Assembly (NCBI GenBank): GCA_021845465.1
Contig: JAKBRL010000012.1
Span: 1-32,786, forward strand
Source: Microcaldota archaeon
Lineage (GTDB): Archaea; Micrarchaeota; Micrarchaeia; Micrarchaeales; CABMGC01
Direction: 5' to 3'
DNA length: 32,786 nucleotides
Positions 21,413 to 30,915 of this stretch are shown here, one piece after another; within the stretch, counting starts at the first letter, position 1, and every line of letters begins with the position of its first letter. Made by a program: the position numbers and the translations under genes. The notes beneath the pieces are model-generated. The model was not told the origin of the DNA and searched no databases. It saw only the letters and a program-made list of their open reading frames with translations.

Positions 21413-24259
21413 ATGATTAATTATAAGGAGATAGAGGAGAAATGGAGTAAAGCGTGGGAAGACTCGCACCTGTTTGAAAGCGAGATAGATCACAAGAATC
21501 CTTATTTTGTTACTGCCGCCTTCCCGTATCCTAATGGGCCTCAGCACATAGGCCATCTGCGTACATATGGAACTGCTGATGCTCTTTCAAGATACAAAAG
21601 GATGAAGGGATATAATGTCCTTTACCCAATGGGATTCCATGCCACAGGAACACCTGTCTTAGCCTTTGCAAAAAGAATAAAATCAGGTGACAAGGGATTG
21701 ATCAACGACCTTAAGGTATTCCATATACCGGAAGAAGAGATAGCAAAGATGACAGATCCTGTTTTTATAACAAGGTATTTTACAGAGGAGATACAGAGAG
21801 GAATGAAAAAAGCCGGATACAGCATAGACTGGAGGAGGAAGTTTGTTTCTACAGACCCGGCTTTCAGCAAGATGGTGGAATGGCAGTTCGGGATACTTAA
21901 TAAAAAAGGATACCTTACTGTAGGGAAGCATCCGGTCGGATGGTGCCCTAATGAAAATAATGCAGTAGGAATGCATGATACACGCAGGGATGTTGAGCCG
22001 GAGATAGAGAAAGTCACAGCAATAAAGTTCAGAATTGAAAACTCGGACAAATATGCAGTATGTGCAACATTCAGACCTGAGACAGTAGGTGGGGTTACCA
22101 ACCTTTTTGTAAACCAGAATTCGAAATATGTAAGCTGCAAGATCGAAGGAGAAGATGGGGAGTATATTCTCGCTAAGGCAGCTTCGGAGGATCTTGCATA
22201 TCAATTCAAGATAGAAGTTACAGGAGAATTTGATGGGAAAGAGCTTCTTTCCATGAGATGCATCAATCCTGAAACGGATGCCTCTATTCCTATCTTTCCT
22301 GGCTTCTTTGTAGATGAAAAACGTGGTACAGGACTTGTTATGAGCGTTCCTGGACATGCTCCTTTTGATTATGTTGCACTGGAAAGGCTGAGAAACGAGG
22401 GGTATGATATAGAAGGAGTAAAGCCGATAAAGGTCATTGATGTGGAAATTGGAAGGGCTGCAGCGCCTTCCGAGATAAAAAAGATTCCTGAAAACAGGGA
22501 TATACCTGCAATGGCATATCTTGAGGCTTTTGGAGCCGATCATACTGCCGGTGAAGATGTAATAGAACTGGCTACCAAGCTAGAATACAAAGAAGAGCTG
22601 CGTGCAGGCAGAATGTCAATCAAAGGATATGAAGGCATGGGAGTTGGAGAGGCAAGAAAGATTATTACAGAGAAGCTCAAGGAAAAAGGAAAGGCTTCTG
22701 ATATTTACATGCTTATGAACGATTCCCAGGTTTTCTGCCGGTGCGGATTTCCGGTAGTTGTCAAGGTAGTGGATAACCAGTGGTTCATAAATTATGGAGA
22801 TAAAGAATGGAAAGATAATGCAAGAGAATATCTCAAGGAGATGCGCGTGCTTCCTGAGAAGATAAGAAATGCGTTAGCTTCTGCAATAGACTGGATAGAT
22901 CTCAGGGCTGTTGTAAGATCCCAGGGCTTAGGTACAAAGTTCCCATTTGACAAGGAGAAGATAATAGAGTCGCTTTCAGATTCTACAATATACATGTCGT
23001 TTTATACCATATCTAATACCATAAAAAGGGTTGACCCGGAAAGGCTTAAGCCTGAGTTTTTTGATTTTGTCTTTCTCGGAAAAGGAGAGCTTGAATCTGT
23101 TTCCAGATCAACAGGGATTGAAACATCCACAATTCAGAAATCAAGGGAATCGTTTGAATATTGGTATAGAGAGACGTCAAGGCATTCTGGGCCTGACCTC
23201 ATATTCAATCATTTGACTATGTATCTTTACAACCATATTGCAGTATTCGAGAAGGAGAGATGGCCAAAGCAGATAGTGGTGAGTGGAGTAGTCCTCAGCG
23301 AAGGAGAGAAGATGAGCAAGAGCTTGGGAAACATAACCCCATTGATAGAAGGGCTTGAAGAAAATGGAGTGGACCCGGTGCGTGCAGTTGTAATAGGCGG
23401 AGCTGATCTCATAAGCGACTCTGATTATAATTACGAAGCAATAAACGGAGTAAAGGACCGTTTCGAATATATATTCGGATTATGCAAAGATTCTGAAGAC
23501 TATCCGGCCGGAGAACTCAAGAATATAGACTTCTGGCTTTATTCAAGAATGAATAAAAAAATCAAGGCTGCCGCTGCCGCGTATGAGAAACTGGAACTCA
23601 GGGAAGTGTTTATCAACATACTTTACAATTCGGTTCTTGAATTGAAGAGATATACATCAAGGGGAGGGAAGAACGGAATAGTAATAAGGGAATACCTTTC
23701 AAGCATGGCGCTGATGATGCAGCCGATAACCCCGTATGTAGCGGAAGAGTTATGGCATATGCTTGGCAATTCAAGCCTTGTCTCTTCTGAAAGATGGAAG
23801 GATGCCGATGAGTCCATGATAAGCGAGAAAATAGAACTTTACGAGGATCTGATTGAAAATTTAATACATGATATGAAGGATATATATCTGCTTATATCCA
23901 AGAAATCGGAGAACAATATAAAAAATGCCAGGATAATAGTGGCAGATGACTGGAAACGGCAGTTAAACGAAAGGATAAGAACCTTGAAGAAGATGCCTGA
24001 GATAATGGAATTTGTGAAAAAAGATAATGCCGCAAATATGGAGAAAGCATCGAAGTATGTATCTTCAATGCTTAAAAAGATAGAATCGGTACCTGTGGAA
24101 AACCTCACTCAGGAGGAGGAGTTTGAGGTATATATGCAGGCCAGGAATTATATCCAGGAAGCGCTGGGGATTGCTGTTGAGATAGAAAAAGAAGGAGAGT
24201 CTGAATCACCTAGAGCAGATAGGGCGCTTCCTCTTAAACCAAGTGTGGATATAAGATAA
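21413..24259 (+). CDS. leuS: Leucyl-tRNA synthetase
   Basis: 948 residues, the size of archaeal/eukaryal-type LeuRS. The class I HIGH motif is at residues 45-48, with AAFPYPNGPQHIGHLRTY around it; KMSKS is at 633-637. The inserted editing (CP1) domain lies between, roughly residues 160-480. The C-terminal part holds the all-alpha anticodon-binding domain and the tail that contacts the long variable arm of tRNA-Leu. It charges tRNA-Leu with leucine. No break or missing motif was seen. The start is the ATG 27 bases below the TATA box. Confidence 0.97.
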   Translation: MINYKEIEEKWSKAWEDSHLFESEIDHKNPYFVTAAFPYPNGPQHIGHLRTYGTADALSRYKRMKGYNVLYPMGFHATGTPVLAFAKRIKSGDKGLINDLKVFHIPEEEIAKMTDPVFITRYFTEEIQRGMKKAGYSIDWRRKFVSTDPAFSKMVEWQFGILNKKGYLTVGKHPVGWCPNENNAVGMHDTRRDVEPEIEKVTAIKFRIENSDKYAVCATFRPETVGGVTNLFVNQNSKYVSCKIEGEDGEYILAKAASEDLAYQFKIEVTGEFDGKELLSMRCINPETDASIPIFPGFFVDEKRGTGLVMSVPGHAPFDYVALERLRNEGYDIEGVKPIKVIDVEIGRAAAPSEIKKIPENRDIPAMAYLEAFGADHTAGEDVIELATKLEYKEELRAGRMSIKGYEGMGVGEARKIITEKLKEKGKASDIYMLMNDSQVFCRCGFPVVVKVVDNQWFINYGDKEWKDNAREYLKEMRVLPEKIRNALASAIDWIDLRAVVRSQGLGTKFPFDKEKIIESLSDSTIYMSFYTISNTIKRVDPERLKPEFFDFVFLGKGELESVSRSTGIETSTIQKSRESFEYWYRETSRHSGPDLIFNHLTMYLYNHIAVFEKERWPKQIVVSGVVLSEGEKMSKSLGNITPLIEGLEENGVDPVRAVVIGGADLISDSDYNYEAINGVKDRFEYIFGLCKDSEDYPAGELKNIDFWLYSRMNKKIKAAAAAYEKLELREVFINILYNSVLELKRYTSRGGKNGIVIREYLSSMALMMQPITPYVAEELWHMLGNSSLVSSERWKDADESMISEKIELYEDLIENLIHDMKDIYLLISKKSENNIKNARIIVADDWKRQLNERIRTLKKMPEIMEFVKKDNAANMEKASKYVSSMLKKIESVPVENLTQEEEFEVYMQARNYIQEALGIAVEIEKEGESESPRADRALPLKPSVDIR

Positions 24260-24288
24260 AAAGAGATATGGTGCTTTTCTAATAGGTT

Positions 24289-24310
24289 AGATGCACTTGC
24301 TATAGCATCT
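24289..24310. terminator. Inverted repeat between convergent leuS and E2 genes
   Basis: AGATGC (24289-24294) and GCATCT (24305-24310) form a 6-bp stem around a 10-base loop at the end of the E2 gene, between two convergent genes. It could help separate the transcripts; the stem is short, so this is tentative. Confidence 0.25.
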
Positions 24311-25592
24311 CTAGAAAGTCAGGATCTTCAAGATATTTTTTTATGGCATTCATGAAGACTACAGCATCTGCACCGTCTACCACTCTGTGGTCAAACGTGA
24401 CTGACATTGGCATTATGCGCTGTATTACTATCCTGCCATCTTCGACTGCAGGCATCTCCTTCATCCTCATTGCGCCTATTATTGCAACTTCAGGATAGTT
24501 TATCATAGGCACTGCCAGATATCCTCCACCAAGGCTCCCTATATTCGTCAATGTTATTGTTGAATCGCGCATTTCGTCTATTGATACGGTTCTGTTCCTG
24601 ACCTTCTGCCCAAGCGCTTGTATCTCTTCGGCTATTTTTATTATCGGCTTTTTGTCTGCATCTTTTATTACAACAACTTTGAGGCCGTCAGGGCCTTCGG
24701 CGGCGAGCCCTATGTTGTAATATTTCTTTATTATTATCTCGCTTCTTTCCTTGTCATAGCTCGCATTGAAGCCGGGACTGTCTTTCAAGGCCTCTACTAT
24801 CGCCTTTATTATAAAAGGCATGAATGTGAGCTTGACTCCTTTTGATTGCATATCTGCCTTGGAATTCTCAACTATTGAAAACAGTCTTGTTGTATTTACC
24901 ATCTCCATGTGTGTTGCTCTTGGAATTGTCCATGAAAGCTCCATATTTTTAGCTATGGCCTTTCTAGTCATCGACATCTGAATACGTTCTATTCTATCTT
25001 CAGTATTAGTGTTTGGAATGCCTGCAGGAGATGCCTTCTGAGGCATGGTAGTCTCTCCTGAAGGTTTCTTTCCGGTTTCAAAATTAAGATCTTCCTCAGT
25101 TATTCTTCCATTTGGTCCTGTTCCATGAATCTTTGAGAGATCTATGTTTAGCTCTCTTGCTAGTTTTCTTACAGAGGGAGTAGCAAGTATGTGTTGAGTT
25201 GCATTTGTGACTGTAGTGTGGGTGTTTTCTGTTTTCACATCTTCCGGCTTAGCCGTGGCATTAGTGTTTTCTTCTTTATCTGTGGGTTTTGCCGTTTTTT
25301 CTTTAGATACATCATTCTCAGCATGGGTAGAAACACCTTTTCCTAACGCTCCTATCTCCTCCTTTGTACCTATATATGCAATGGTATCACCGACATTTAC
25401 TTTAGAACCTGAGGAAACGTTTATTTTTATAATGCCGGATATCGGAGCAGGTGCGTCTACTATTGCCTTGTCTGTTTCGACTTTGACTACAGGCTGGTCT
25501 TCCCTTACCATTTCAAGATCTTTGACTAACCATTCCCTTATCTGGCCTTCGGTTATTCCCTCGCCGACATCTACAAATTTAAGCTCTTTCAT
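24300..25592 (-). CDS. pdhC: 2-oxoacid dehydrogenase E2 (dihydrolipoamide acyltransferase)
   Basis: 430 residues. A single lipoyl domain (about 1-80) has the lipoylated lysine at Lys42 in ETDKAIVDAP. A Lys/Thr/Glu/Asn-rich linker leads to the subunit-binding domain (TPSVRKLARELNIDLSKIHG), a second flexible linker and the catalytic acyltransferase core ending in FDHRVVDG with His402 and Asp406. It moves the acyl group from E1 to coenzyme A. GGTG lies ~11 bases before the ATG. It is the last gene of the alpha-beta-E2 operon; E3 (lipoamide dehydrogenase) and a lipoylation gene are not in this window. Confidence 0.95.
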   Translation of the reverse strand: MKELKFVDVGEGITEGQIREWLVKDLEMVREDQPVVKVETDKAIVDAPAPISGIIKINVSSGSKVNVGDTIAYIGTKEEIGALGKGVSTHAENDVSKEKTAKPTDKEENTNATAKPEDVKTENTHTTVTNATQHILATPSVRKLARELNIDLSKIHGTGPNGRITEEDLNFETGKKPSGETTMPQKASPAGIPNTNTEDRIERIQMSMTRKAIAKNMELSWTIPRATHMEMVNTTRLFSIVENSKADMQSKGVKLTFMPFIIKAIVEALKDSPGFNASYDKERSEIIIKKYYNIGLAAEGPDGLKVVVIKDADKKPIIKIAEEIQALGQKVRNRTVSIDEMRDSTITLTNIGSLGGGYLAVPMINYPEVAIIGAMRMKEMPAVEDGRIVIQRIMPMSVTFDHRVVDGADAVVFMNAIKKYLEDPDFLEML

Positions 25593-25642
25593 CTTATAGC
25601 ACCATCCGACTGTCTTCCGATCCGATTCTTTTCAAGAATAAT

Positions 25643-26608
25643 TCAAGAATTCATTAGGCGGTCTATTGCCTTCGATATCTTGATCTCGTTTGGAATGTGA
25701 TAGTTTTCATAACCTGGAAATGGATATGGAAGGCTTGCAGAACCCACTCTTACTATAGGAGCCTTGAGGTCGAATATGGCTTTATCTGCAATTCTTGCAG
25801 CTATCTCGGCGCCAACGCCGAAACTGAGCGATGCTTCGTGTACAATTGCTACCCTTCCTGTCTTCCTTGCACTCTTGAGTATTGTGGCCTCATCAAGAGG
25901 ATTTATTGTCCTGAGATCTATCACATCCGCGTTTAGATTCTTCTTCTTGACTACGCTTGTAACCTCATGAAGCATTGTGCCGTATGTTATTATGGTGAGG
26001 TCTTCACCTTCCTGAAGAAGGTTTGCCTTGCCTATTGGAATCTCATACATGTCTTCCGGAACCTCTTGTTTGAAGAGCCTGTAGAGTTTTGTAGGCTCAA
26101 GGAAGATGACAGGGTCATTCATTCTTGAGGCTTTTATCAGAAGTCCTTTCGCATCATATGGATTGGAAGGCTCTACGACTATCAGCCCTCCTATATGTGA
26201 GTAATATGCTTCAGGACTGTCAGAGTGGTGCTCCAAAGTTCTTACTCCTCCGCTTACTGGAGTCCTTACTACCATGGGCAGGCTCATGGTGGATCTTGTC
26301 CTGGCCCTGAATCTTGATGCGTGATTTATAAGCTGACCAAAACCTAGAAACATAAAACCTGCAAATTGTATTTCAGGTATTGGATGCATGCCTGAGAGTG
26401 CCATGCCTATCGATGTCCCTATTATTCCTGATTCTGCAAGAGGAGTGTCTATCACTCTCCGCTCTCCGAATTTGTTTATTAGGCCTTCGGTTACCCTGAA
26501 AACTCCTCCATCTACCCCTATATCCTCGCCGAGAAGGACTACCTTCTCGTTTTCCATCATTATCTGTTCTAAAGCATTGTTAATTGCAGTAACCATGTTT
26601 GCCATCAT
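25643..26608 (-). CDS. pdhB: 2-oxoacid dehydrogenase E1 component, beta subunit
   Basis: 321 residues, full length. It contains LLGEDIGVDGGVFRVTEGL, the RTPVSGGVRTLEHHSDSPEAY block near the ThDP site, and the C-terminal transketolase domain (IVHEASLSFGVGAEIAARI). With the alpha subunit it forms the alpha2beta2 E1 that decarboxylates pyruvate or branched-chain 2-oxoacids; the sequence alone does not settle which. Its ATG overlaps the alpha stop (ATGA) and GGTG precedes it, so the two are translationally coupled. Confidence 0.95.
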   Translation of the reverse strand: MMANMVTAINNALEQIMMENEKVVLLGEDIGVDGGVFRVTEGLINKFGERRVIDTPLAESGIIGTSIGMALSGMHPIPEIQFAGFMFLGFGQLINHASRFRARTRSTMSLPMVVRTPVSGGVRTLEHHSDSPEAYYSHIGGLIVVEPSNPYDAKGLLIKASRMNDPVIFLEPTKLYRLFKQEVPEDMYEIPIGKANLLQEGEDLTIITYGTMLHEVTSVVKKKNLNADVIDLRTINPLDEATILKSARKTGRVAIVHEASLSFGVGAEIAARIADKAIFDLKAPIVRVGSASLPYPFPGYENYHIPNEIKISKAIDRLMNS

Positions 26609-27687
26609 TCAATCACACCCTGCCAGAAGTTATTTGCCTCTGCCTCATCAAGCTCTTCTTTGAGAATTTCTGGCATGTAGCTGTATACATGTTCGTAGAT
26701 GCTTCGTGGATTAGGCTTGAACTTTTCTGCAGTTTCAACTGCATGGTCTATTGCTGCAGCATCTTCCTCTTTTGCCTTATTTTCCATTTCTTCGTTCCAG
26801 AGATTTTTTGACTCTAGATATTTTTTAAGCCTAGATATTGGATCCCTTTGCTTCCATATTTCTAATTCTGAATCAGTCCTGTATTTTGTGGGATCGTCAG
26901 ATGTTGTATGGAGGCCCATCCTATAGGTTATGCATTCTATGACTATTGGTTTTCCGGAAAGTATTGCATCTCTTGTTGCAGAATATACTGCTACCACATC
27001 ATTCCCGTCTACCTGTATGGAATCTATTCCAGCAGCGACTGCCTTCTGTGCAAGTGTCTGTGACGCAGTCTGCCTTGATCGCGGCTCGGATATTGCCCAT
27101 TGATTGTTTTCTATTATAATGACAAGTGGCAACTTCCATACTCCTGCAAAATTTATGGATTCGTAGAAATCTCCTTCAGATGTGCCTCCATCTCCTACAT
27201 ATACTACCACAGATGCTCCTGTTTTATTGTACAATTGGGCAAATGCTATCCCTGCGGCATGAGGAAGCTGAGTTGATACAGGTACAATTATGGGAGTTCC
27301 TTTTACCTCTTTTGGTATTATATTGCCTTCTTCATAGCCTCTCCAGTAAACAAGCATGATGTCCATAGGCATCCCTCTGGCAATAAATACCCCATGCTGC
27401 CTGAATGAAGGCACGAATATATCTGAAGGCCTCATTGCGACTGCACTGCCTATCTGTGTTGCTTCTTCACCGAGCAGAGGCGCGTATGTGACTGCCCTTC
27501 CCTGGCGCTGCAGGCTTAGGATTTTAGCATCGAATTCCCTTGAAAGAAGCATCATGCGGTACATATGGATAAGCGTGTCAGGGCTGAGATCTTTTGGAAA
27601 CAGGGATTCGTCTACATTTCCTGTCTCGTCTATTATTTTCAGAAAATTTATCTTTGAATTGAATACTTCGGTCTTCAAATATAACAC
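26605..27687 (-). CDS. pdhA: 2-oxoacid dehydrogenase E1 component, alpha subunit
   Basis: 360 residues. The thiamine-diphosphate/Mg motif runs from GDG at 165-167 to NN at 194-195, and the phosphorylation-loop-like region YRMGLHTTSDDPTKYR is present. It decarboxylates the 2-oxoacid with the beta subunit. The start is a GTG whose position, ~25 bases below a TATA box at 27708-27717, suggests a leaderless message. The first ~35 residues are variable in the family. It heads the pdhABC operon, downstream of ftsY on the same strand. Confidence 0.95.
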   Translation of the reverse strand: MLYLKTEVFNSKINFLKIIDETGNVDESLFPKDLSPDTLIHMYRMMLLSREFDAKILSLQRQGRAVTYAPLLGEEATQIGSAVAMRPSDIFVPSFRQHGVFIARGMPMDIMLVYWRGYEEGNIIPKEVKGTPIIVPVSTQLPHAAGIAFAQLYNKTGASVVVYVGDGGTSEGDFYESINFAGVWKLPLVIIIENNQWAISEPRSRQTASQTLAQKAVAAGIDSIQVDGNDVVAVYSATRDAILSGKPIVIECITYRMGLHTTSDDPTKYRTDSELEIWKQRDPISRLKKYLESKNLWNEEMENKAKEEDAAAIDHAVETAEKFKPNPRSIYEHVYSYMPEILKEELDEAEANNFWQGVIE

Positions 27688-27707
27688 TAAGCAGATAGGA
27701 ATCTAAA

Positions 27708-27717
27708 TTTATATAAA
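27708..27717 (-). promoter_or_regulatory. pdhABC TATA box
   Basis: TTTATATAAA on the minus strand, centred ~25 bases before the GTG start at 27687. It supports a leaderless transcript and fixes the GTG as the start. Confidence 0.55.
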
Positions 27718-27749
27718 TGTTGATTCGCAATTTGGAGAATGAGAATTTC

Positions 27750-29087
27750 TTAGTTGGGAATCATGTTGTCAATTATAAAATTAGGGTCGTAAGGCATGAG
27801 GTCTCCGTATTTCTCACCTGTGCCGAAATAAAGAACTGGTATCTCCGTCTCGCTGAGTATCGATAGAGTGTTTCCTCCTTTCGCATCGGCATCAAGCTTT
27901 GTCAGGATTATACCGTCAAGCTTAATCATTCCGTTGAATTGGCGCACCTGTTCAATCAGTGAGTTGCCCGCTATTCCCTCACCTATGAATATTTTCAGAT
28001 CAGGATTTGCAACCCTGACCATTTTTTTCATCTCTTCCATGAGGTTTTTGTTTGTCTCCTGTCTTCCTGCACTGTCTATCAATACCACGTTTATTCCTGC
28101 TGCCTTCGCATGCGCTACAGCATCGAAGGCTATGCTTGCAGGATCTGCGCCATATTTTCCCTTTATTACTTCAATTCCCAACTTATTTGCATGGTGTACT
28201 GTCTGTTCCACTGCAGCTGCCCTGAATGTATCGCTTGCTGATATCAGGCATGAGAATCCATTTTTTGAGAGCAGATCAGCTATCTTTGCTATGGTCGTGG
28301 TCTTTCCTGCGCCGTTTGGGCCTATAAAGAGTATTTTAAGAGGAAGCTCTCCTTTTCTTTTCTTTTCTGATGCTATTTCTACCAGGCTCTTTGTTGATAC
28401 ATGGCTTAGTATGGAAAGTATTGACCTTTTTATTATGGCCTTTATTTCCTTGTTTATCTCTTTTGCAGGTATTGGATTTGAGAGAAGCTCGCTCTTAATC
28501 TTTTCAACAACCTTTTCTGAAACATCGTAGTTCACATCAGACTCAAGAAGCGAAATTCTCAGTTCTTCCATAAATGGATCTATGTCGCCCGAATTTATCT
28601 TCACCTCACGCATGAAGACACTTTTTAGCCTGGTGCCCATGCCTACTTTTGGGCTTTCGCGCTCTGTTTTTTGCGAAGTTTCTTTCTTTCCTGCGCTGAA
28701 TGGCTTTTCTTCCTTATTTTTTCCCGCATCTTGCATTTTGGCAATTTCATTAGCGGGTTCGTGATTCTTATTAGTCTGAGGCTCGTTCTCTTCTCTGTTG
28801 TCCTTATGTTCAGTATTCTTGCTTCTCTCTTTGATTGGAATTTGAGTTTCTGCGACTGTTTTTTCCTCATGTTTAGGATAATCTTTCCTGTTTTCATCTG
28901 TTGAGGAAACTTTTTTAGTGTTGATCACTGATTTTTCTTCTTCTCTCTTGAGATTAATCTCTTCGTTTCTTGTAGCATTCACTGGCTCTTCAGAATGTTT
29001 TTCCTCTTCTTTTTCAACTATCGCTTCCTCTTTTTTAGATACGGAGTTTATAAAGCTCGAGAATTTCTTCTTAAGTCCTTCAAACAT
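27750..29087 (-). CDS. ftsY: Signal recognition particle receptor FtsY
   Basis: 445 residues. The C-terminal NG domain has GPNGAGKT at 256-263, SASDTFRAAAVEQ, DSAGR (normally DTAGR), TKLDADAKGG and the end FGTGEKYGDLMPYD. The GTPase docks SRP-bound ribosomes to the membrane. The first ~150 residues are an extremely charged, low-complexity Lys/Glu/Asn region, much longer than in most archaeal FtsY and reminiscent of the acidic bacterial A domain. It follows pfdA after 15 bases, a gene order common in archaea. Confidence 0.96.
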   Translation of the reverse strand: MFEGLKKKFSSFINSVSKKEEAIVEKEEEKHSEEPVNATRNEEINLKREEEKSVINTKKVSSTDENRKDYPKHEEKTVAETQIPIKERSKNTEHKDNREENEPQTNKNHEPANEIAKMQDAGKNKEEKPFSAGKKETSQKTERESPKVGMGTRLKSVFMREVKINSGDIDPFMEELRISLLESDVNYDVSEKVVEKIKSELLSNPIPAKEINKEIKAIIKRSILSILSHVSTKSLVEIASEKKRKGELPLKILFIGPNGAGKTTTIAKIADLLSKNGFSCLISASDTFRAAAVEQTVHHANKLGIEVIKGKYGADPASIAFDAVAHAKAAGINVVLIDSAGRQETNKNLMEEMKKMVRVANPDLKIFIGEGIAGNSLIEQVRQFNGMIKLDGIILTKLDADAKGGNTLSILSETEIPVLYFGTGEKYGDLMPYDPNFIIDNMIPN

Positions 29088-29102
29088 GGGATTTCATCTC
29101 TT

Positions 29103-29537
29103 TTACTGCCGCTGCTGCTCCATTTGTGAAAGGTTATAGGTTACTGATACAAGTTCTTTCTCGATGCGCTGCTTGTCCGCGTTCAGTTTCTTTATAATCT
29201 CATCCTGCTTCTTGCTGTTTGCTTTAAGGTAATCCAATGCCTGCGGTGCGTCTTTTTCAAGAAGATAACCTGCTCCCACATATACCAATACCTTGTCTAT
29301 AGGATCCATTGTAGCAGTGAGATATGCTCCGCCTTCTCCGTTAATCAGGATTTTTGAACCTGACAGCCTTTCCTTGTTTTCAAGCGTTTCGATATTTCTT
29401 GCTATTGCAGCCGATGTCATTGTGAGAGCAGCAATCTCATTTTCAAGGAGGCCGTGTTGCTGTGTATACACATTATAGAGATACTGTAACTGCGCCTGAG
29501 CCTCTGCCATGGATGCCTGATTGCTTTGCTGTGCCAT
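29103..29537 (-). CDS. pfdA: Prefoldin alpha subunit
   Basis: 144 residues of the right length and plan. An N-terminal coiled-coil helix (about 8-56) is followed by the two beta-hairpins of the alpha class (KILINGEGGAYLTATMDPIDKVLVYVGAGYLLEK) and a C-terminal coiled coil (about 95-140). Two alpha and four beta subunits make the jellyfish-shaped chaperone that passes unfolded proteins to the thermosome. GGTG precedes the ATG, with a TATA-like TTATATAAAC about 40 bases upstream. It heads the pfdA-ftsY unit. Confidence 0.92.
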   Translation of the reverse strand: MAQQSNQASMAEAQAQLQYLYNVYTQQHGLLENEIAALTMTSAAIARNIETLENKERLSGSKILINGEGGAYLTATMDPIDKVLVYVGAGYLLEKDAPQALDYLKANSKKQDEIIKKLNADKQRIEKELVSVTYNLSQMEQQRQ

Positions 29538-29724
29538 TATTATACACCTTCAATACCAAGTGGTGTTAAAAGTTTATATAACCTTTTGAGACCATCGAAT
29601 GGGAGGATCTCCGGATTGTGCATTGAATTATTGCATTTGGCTGGCTTTACTGTGTTCATGTTTAAGAATTCTGTTTCCACTGCGAAGGTATATTCATTTA
29701 ATTATTAACTTCTTATTTTTTTAC

Positions 29725-30411
29725 ATGTTCTTGAAAGTGATCATTGTAAGCCCAAAATATCAGCTGAATGTAGGTTACATAGCAAGAGTTTCTAAAAACT
29801 TCGGAGTTGAGAAGCTCTTCTTCGTGAAGCCCAGAGCTGATATACTGGGAAAGAAGGCAGTTATGTTCTCAAAGCATGGTGTTGATCTTCTTAGAAATGC
29901 GGAGATAGTCGAATCGCTGGATAAAGCAGTTGAAGATTGTGACATGATAGTGGGAACTTCTGGCATATGGCGCAGAGGCGAAAGGCTCAATGAAAAGGAG
30001 TATCTTCTTGAAGAAGCAGTAAAGAGAATGAAATCATTTAAAAATAAGGAGATGGTAATAGGCTTGCTTATAGGAAGGGACGATGTTGGACTTGGCAGGG
30101 ATGAACTTGATAGATGTGACATGCTAGTCCATATTCCCGCAAGGCCAGAGTACCCCGTGCTTAACATATCACATGCGCTTGCAATAATGCTATACTCGTT
30201 TGGAAATGAGAGCATTGGAAGCTACGGACGCATAGAGCCTGAGAGACCTACAGCCGAAGAGATAAAAAGGCTGAATATGGCCTTTGAAGATATAATAAAG
30301 AAAAAAAGAATAAGGAATAGAAAAGCTGTCAGAAATATATTTGCCAAGATGATAAGAAGGGCACACCTTAACAGAAGCGAGTTTCATGCAGTAATAACTG
30401 CATTCAAGTAA
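29725..30411 (+). CDS. trmJ: SPOUT RNA 2'-O-methyltransferase, TrmJ family
   Basis: 228 residues from ATG 29725; the open frame extends 126 bases upstream but without family similarity. The N-terminal VIIVSPKYQLNVGYIARVSKNFGV and the knot region LIGRDDVGLGRDELDRCDMLVHIPARPEYPVLNISHALAIMLY match TrmJ/SpoU enzymes, which methylate the 2'-hydroxyl of tRNA position 32. Members act as dimers using SAM held in the trefoil knot. The C-terminal ~60 residues form a basic helical extension. It ends one base from the convergent sepF. Confidence 0.85.
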   Translation: MFLKVIIVSPKYQLNVGYIARVSKNFGVEKLFFVKPRADILGKKAVMFSKHGVDLLRNAEIVESLDKAVEDCDMIVGTSGIWRRGERLNEKEYLLEEAVKRMKSFKNKEMVIGLLIGRDDVGLGRDELDRCDMLVHIPARPEYPVLNISHALAIMLYSFGNESIGSYGRIEPERPTAEEIKRLNMAFEDIIKKKRIRNRKAVRNIFAKMIRRAHLNRSEFHAVITAFK

Positions 30412-30412
30412 C

Positions 30413-30787
30413 TCACTTGCTGCCTGGCTTCTTGCCCTTTATTATCTTGACCTTTGTAGGGGTTATCAATACCCTATTCTCGTTTATCTGGCCTATGTCT
30501 CCGTTTATCTTCTCTACGAATGTCTTAAGGTTTCCTATTATGGTATTCCTTGTGTTAGGCCTCTTATTGAGCTCGCTTATATCTAGAAGGATTATATTCT
30601 TCTTGGTTATTTCCTGTTCTATAAGCTCAATGTCTCTCTCGCTTGTTATTGTAACTGGTTTTACATACATATCTGCAGGCTCGTGCAGAAGATCTACGTC
30701 TTCCATCTCGGCCGAAGTCATGTATTCTTCTATGTTCATACCTTTCTGCGAGCCAAAGCCCTGTCCCAGTTTGTCAAATATTCCCAT
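30413..30787 (-). CDS. sepF: Cell division protein SepF (archaeal)
   Basis: 124 residues. The N-terminal MGIFDKLGQGFG is the membrane-binding amphipathic segment, followed by a short linker and the ~80-residue SepF core (VKPVTITSERDIELIEQEITKKNIILLDISELNKRP and later VEKINGDIGQINENRVLITP). Archaeal SepF tethers FtsZ to the membrane at the division site. The FtsZ gene is not in this window. GGAGAT before the ATG is a good ribosome site. It lies 128 bases downstream of mvk on the same strand. Confidence 0.9.
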   Translation of the reverse strand: MGIFDKLGQGFGSQKGMNIEEYMTSAEMEDVDLLHEPADMYVKPVTITSERDIELIEQEITKKNIILLDISELNKRPNTRNTIIGNLKTFVEKINGDIGQINENRVLITPTKVKIIKGKKPGSK

Positions 30788-30915
30788 TATATCTCCTTAT
30801 TTGCCGTTTTAGCGATTATAGATGGATAGATTAACTATTAAAAACTATCGGATAATAGAATTCCCATAACTCCCCGACGGCATGCCTCATTTTTCCTCTC
30901 TTTTTACTGGTTTTC

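Noticed and set aside
21683..22543. 286-codon open frame antisense to leuS
   Set aside because: It is a shadow of the leuS coding frame: low-complexity Cys/Ile/Ser-rich product, no family, and leuS is intact throughout.
27868..28530. 220-codon open frame antisense to ftsY
   Set aside because: Shadow of the conserved NG GTPase domain; no start context or family.
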